This document shows, piece by piece, positions 61,020 through 64,000 of a stretch of 64,000 nucleotides of DNA. The translations under genes and the position numbers were made by a program. Under the pieces are notes generated by a model that ran no database searches, was not told the origin of the DNA, and was given only the letters and a program-made list of their open reading frames with translations. Origin of the DNA: Cellulomonas sp. PhB150 (lineage in GTDB: Bacteria > Actinomycetota > Actinomycetes > Actinomycetales > Cellulomonadaceae). The DNA lies in contig NZ_RKHX01000004.1 in NCBI RefSeq assembly GCF_003755175.1, positions 419,638-483,637 of the forward strand, read 5' to 3'. Each line of letters starts with the position of its first letter. Position 1 is the first letter of the stretch.

Positions 61020-62279
61020 GTGACTGAAAGCAGCTCCAGAGGTCTCGTCCGGCGGGCCACAGAGATCGCGCGCGCGGGGCGCGGAGGACGTCCCACTGCG
61101 GCGGGCTGGATCCTGGACCTCATCGCTCTCGCCAGCATGCTGACGACGGCGTGGGTTCGCACCGGAGAGACGGTGGGGCCCGGTGCCGCTCTGCTGACCC
61201 TCACGTTGGCTGCGTGGGCGCCGCTGCTCATCCAGACCTACCGCCCCGTGCTCGCGCTGGCGGGGACCGTTCTCGCCGACGCCTGCATCATCACCTTCCT
61301 CTCGGTCCCGCCATCGGTCGCCGAGCTCTCCATCGGCATGGGTGCCCGCCAACCCGCACCGATCGCGACGGTAATCGCGGCGTACACGCTGGCCTCACGC
61401 GTCCCTCTGCGCTTCGGCTGGATCGCCGGCACGTCGGCCGGTGCGATCCTGTTCGTGGTCAGCGTCCTGACCGGTCCCTCGGAGTTTTTGCTCGCCGATC
61501 TCGTCATGTTCTACCTCGTCCTCACCGGCACCGGCATCGGCTCGCTCGTGACGGTCAGGCGGGAACGGGCAAGGCGTCTGGAGGTCTCCCGCGCCGAGCT
61601 CACGGACCGTGCCGTCCTCGACGAGAGGCTGCGGATCGCGCGCGAGCTGCACGACGTCCTGGCCCACAACCTGACGCTGGTCAACGCCCAGGCCGGCGTC
61701 GCGGAGTACCTCCTCCGCACCGACCCGGATGCGGCCGCGACGGCGCTGCAGGACATCACCAACCACACCACCCGGGCCATCGAGGATCTTCAGGCCACCA
61801 TCGGACTGCTCCGCCACGACGACGGAACGACGGCCGGGGCGCGGGCCCCGACACCTGGCCTCGCCCGCCTCGACGATCTCGTCGGCTCCTTCCGATCGGC
61901 CGGGACGACCGTGGATCTCACGACGGATGGTGTCCCGTGGCCCCTCAGCGAGATCGCCGACCTCGCCGCCTACCGCATCGTCCAGGAGTCGCTCACCAAC
62001 GCGACCAAGCACGCCCCGGGCGTCACGATCCTCGTCGGCGTCCGGTGGTCGGCGACCGTGCTCGAGCTGATGGTCACGAACAGCCTGTTGCGCACGGACG
62101 CCCGGCCGCCAGCACCGGGTACGGGCCACGGGCTCATCGGGATGCGCGAACGCGCCAGCGCTGCAGGCGGGACGCTCGTGGCGACCGCGATTCCCGGGCC
62201 GTCGTTCCAGGTCCACGCCACCCTGCCACGCGACGTCGCCCGCGGGGACGGCTCGGACGCGGAAGGATCGTCCTCGTGA
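61020..62279 (+). CDS. NarL-type sensor histidine kinase
   Basis: A 419-residue kinase with five to six membrane helices in the first 175 residues and no sizeable external sensor. HisKA_3 box: DERLRIARELHDVLAHNLTL cut at its core, with the phospho-accepting His in ELHDVLAH. ATPase boxes: ESLTNATKHAPG (N) and GHGLIGMRERASAAGG (G). The GTG at 61020 has only a distant GAGG. It is followed by its response regulator with a GTGA overlap and lies 169 bases after the MMPL exporter. Confidence 0.9.
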   Translation: MTESSSRGLVRRATEIARAGRGGRPTAAGWILDLIALASMLTTAWVRTGETVGPGAALLTLTLAAWAPLLIQTYRPVLALAGTVLADACIITFLSVPPSVAELSIGMGARQPAPIATVIAAYTLASRVPLRFGWIAGTSAGAILFVVSVLTGPSEFLLADLVMFYLVLTGTGIGSLVTVRRERARRLEVSRAELTDRAVLDERLRIARELHDVLAHNLTLVNAQAGVAEYLLRTDPDAAATALQDITNHTTRAIEDLQATIGLLRHDDGTTAGARAPTPGLARLDDLVGSFRSAGTTVDLTTDGVPWPLSEIADLAAYRIVQESLTNATKHAPGVTILVGVRWSATVLELMVTNSLLRTDARPPAPGTGHGLIGMRERASAAGGTLVATAIPGPSFQVHATLPRDVARGDGSDAEGSSS

Positions 62280-62935
62280 CCATCCGTGTACTGCTGGCCG
62301 ACGATCAAGAGCTTCTCCGGGCAACGTTCCGGCTCCTGCTCGACTCGACCGACGACATCGAGGTCGTCGGGGAGGCGTCCACCGGCCACGAAGCCGTCGA
62401 CCACGCCAAGCAGTCCCGAGCCGACCTCGTGCTCATGGATATCCGCATGCCCGGTCTCGACGGGATCGCTGCGACGGCGCTCATCACCTCCGACGAGGAG
62501 CTCGCAGGCGTCAAGGTCCTGGTCCTGACGACGTTCGAGACGGACGAGCTCGTCCTGGAGGCGCTGCGCGCGGGGGCCTCGGGCTTTCTCGGGAAGGGGA
62601 CGGACCCGGCGTCGCTGCTCGCAGCGATCCGCACCGTCGCGGCCGGTGAGCAGCTCCTCTCCCCAGCGGCGACCCGTGCTGTCGTCGAGCGAATCACCTC
62701 GACGCCCGGGCCCGAGCACCACACTCCACGACCCGGCATCGACGACCTGACCGCGCGCGAGCGTGAGATCACGGTGCTGGTGGCCCAAGGCCTGTCGAAC
62801 GTCGAGATCGGCGAGCAGCTGTTCATCAGCCCCGCAACGGCGAAGACGCACGTCAACCGCGCCATGATGAAGACGGGTGCGCGAGACAGAGCTCAGCTCG
62901 TCGTCTTCGCCTACGAGTCGGGCCTCATGCACTGA
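62276..62935 (+). CDS. NarL/LuxR-family response regulator
   Basis: A 219-residue regulator. Receiver: acidic pair in LLADDQELL, phospho-acceptor Asp in VLMDIRMPGLDG, Thr in LTTFETDE and Lys in FLGKGTDP. DNA-binding end: LTAREREITVLVAQGLSNVEI and PATAKTHVNRAMMKTGARD. It is coupled to the kinase by a four-base overlap. The MMPL exporter upstream is a plausible target. Confidence 0.95.
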   Translation: MTIRVLLADDQELLRATFRLLLDSTDDIEVVGEASTGHEAVDHAKQSRADLVLMDIRMPGLDGIAATALITSDEELAGVKVLVLTTFETDELVLEALRAGASGFLGKGTDPASLLAAIRTVAAGEQLLSPAATRAVVERITSTPGPEHHTPRPGIDDLTAREREITVLVAQGLSNVEIGEQLFISPATAKTHVNRAMMKTGARDRAQLVVFAYESGLMH

Positions 62936-62953
62936 GCGGGGCCTCGGGAGGAA

Positions 62954-63538
62954 ATGGCCGTCGCCCCGGCCGGGCTGCGTCCGTCCTGTCGAGGCATGCC
63001 AGAGCTCGGGAGCGTCGCGTGGCCACCCGGACCGCTCACAACCGACCGACTTCTGCTCCGCCCGCCGGTGCCGCGCGATCGCACGGCATTCATCGAGCTG
63101 TACACGTCACCGGCCGTAGGGACGTACACAGGCGGACCGACATCCCGTGAGGCTGTCGAACGTGCGCTACCCGCGGCTCCACCGGTCCGTCCAGGTCACT
63201 TCGTGATCGATCTCGACGGAGCAATGATCGGAGCGGTCCAGCTCGAACGCCGGGACCTCGACTACGAGGTTCGCCAGGCGGCCGGCTCCGTGGACCTCGG
63301 GAACCTCCTTCTCCCAGAGGCATGGGGACGCGGATACGCCACCGAGGCGTGTGCAGCCGCACTCGTCTGGTTCGCGGACGCTCTACCCGGCGAAGCCGTC
63401 GTGCTCACCACCCAGACCGCGAACGAACCGTCGATGCGCCTCGCAGCGAGGCTGGGGTTCGTCGAAGTCGAGCGGTTCGAGGCGTACGACGCCGAGCAGT
63501 GGTTCGGCAGCTGGACCCCACCCGCATCGGCCGGCTGA
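62954..63538 (+). CDS. GNAT acetyltransferase (RimJ/RimL-like)
   Basis: A GNAT enzyme of the RimJ/RimL type: LTTDRLLLRPPVPRDRTAFI at the start of the domain, LLPEAWGRGYATEACAAAL for the acetyl-CoA loop and NEPSMRLAARLGFVEVERF at the end. Codon use includes more A/T at third positions than most of the window. The ATG at 62954 gives 194 residues; an ATG at 62996 fits family starts better, and neither has an ideally spaced ribosome site. The acceptor is unknown. Confidence 0.87.
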   Translation: MAVAPAGLRPSCRGMPELGSVAWPPGPLTTDRLLLRPPVPRDRTAFIELYTSPAVGTYTGGPTSREAVERALPAAPPVRPGHFVIDLDGAMIGAVQLERRDLDYEVRQAAGSVDLGNLLLPEAWGRGYATEACAAALVWFADALPGEAVVLTTQTANEPSMRLAARLGFVEVERFEAYDAEQWFGSWTPPASAG

Positions 63539-63563
63539 GCATCGGGAGGACCCGGTCCGGCGC

Positions 63564-64000
63564 TCACTGGACGCCGAAGTCGGGGGCGTCCGCCTCCAGG
63601 TGCCCGTACTTCGCCCGGAGGAAGTTGCCGGTGGTGCTCAGGTCCGCCGCGACCCGACGGTGGTGGCTTGCGTAGAGGGCGTCGCTCTGGCCTGCGAGTA
63701 TCCGCAGCTGCTCGGTCAGCTCCTCGTCGGGGGTGCGCCCGTTGGGCTGGCGCTCATGCACTCTGCTCGGTGCGATCGCCAGGTAGTTCCTGAGAACCGA
63801 AGGCAGGTACTGCCGGGCCATGGCGTCCAGCTCGTACTCGAACCGCGGGTCTGCAGTGGGCTCACGTTCCTCGGCCGCGATCACGGCGTCGAGCACCTGG
63901 CAGGTCGGCGGTCTCAACCAGTCATCGCAACATGCTTCTCGGATGGGCTCTTGGTCTGGGTCGAGCGAGGGGTTGAGGTTGATGGTGCGTCGGGGCAGGT
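63564..64000 (-). CDS. Hypothetical protein (5' end outside window)
   Basis: An open frame on the minus strand enters at the right edge and ends at a TGA at 63564-63566; 145 residues are visible. It is hydrophilic and helical, with LDAMARQYLPSVLRNYLAIAP and ERQPNGRTPDEELTEQL as notable parts, and a CC pair near the edge. No family recognised. A TTG at 63917 could start a shorter version, but the frame stays open to the edge, so a longer gene is preferred. Confidence 0.6.
   Translation of the reverse strand, partial: LPRRTINLNPSLDPDQEPIREACCDDWLRPPTCQVLDAVIAAEEREPTADPRFEYELDAMARQYLPSVLRNYLAIAPSRVHERQPNGRTPDEELTEQLRILAGQSDALYASHHRRVAADLSTTGNFLRAKYGHLEADAPDFGVQ

Overview
The window is chromosomal DNA from a very GC-rich bacterium. 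Coding genes are dense, GTG starts are common, third codon positions are almost always G or C, and several promoters place a TAnnnT -10 box only 6-8 bases before the start codon, which implies leaderless mRNAs. Gene content (MmyB-type regulators, an ECF42 sigma factor, MMPL exporters, DUF11 surface protein, NarL-type two-component pairs) fits an actinobacterium, most likely of the Cellulomonas group. That placement is inference; there is no rRNA or other marker gene to fix it. I saw no tRNA, rRNA, insertion sequence, prophage or CRISPR array.

Layout. 0-8 kb: a truncated SDR dehydrogenase with a divergent MmyB-type regulator, then a compact operon of nucleotidyltransferase (MNT), HEPN protein and S66 peptidase behind a perfect palindrome, followed by GNAT/VOC genes, a cytoplasmic gamma-glutamyltransferase homologue and an ArsR/SRPBCC pair. 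8-17 kb: a TspO-like membrane protein, a FusB-type EF-G-binding homologue with a structured leader, a VOC gene flanked by two copies of a palindromic repeat, an alcohol dehydrogenase/cupin/CMD operon with its divergent regulator, an aldo-keto reductase, and an ECF42 sigma factor downstream of its DGPF (YCII) partner. 17-26 kb: acetyltransferase, RNase HI, an AI-2E-type permease, small membrane proteins and a giant secreted DUF11-repeat protein. 26-39 kb: YrdC-like protein, aldo-keto reductase, TetR-controlled MMPL exporter, a lone GyrB-like ATPase fragment, VOC/RidA/MFS/SRPBCC genes, a sulfide:quinone-reductase-like flavoprotein and a two-component system. 39-49 kb: a second DGPF protein with its own ECF42-like promoter, DHFR-like reductases, methyltransferase, anti-sigma-type ATPase, a metallo-hydrolase, and an isolated DUF4157 toxin with an Imm8-type immunity gene. 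49-57 kb: one operon of two large FtsX-type permeases and two ATPases, one carrying an AbrB-like tail. 57-64 kb: serine hydrolase, a second MMPL exporter behind twin palindromic operators, another two-component pair and two edge genes.

Most of the window is a patchwork of small stress, detoxification and regulatory cassettes: regulator plus divergent target, or enzyme plus DNA-binding partner. The parts most likely to hold undescribed biology are the MNT/HEPN/S66 operon (1.5-3.6 kb), the orphan DUF4157 toxin-immunity pair beside a broken gene (44.7-46.2 kb), the paired palindromic repeats (9.8-10.4 kb), and the probable two-locus ECF42 regulon (16.3 and 39.7 kb).
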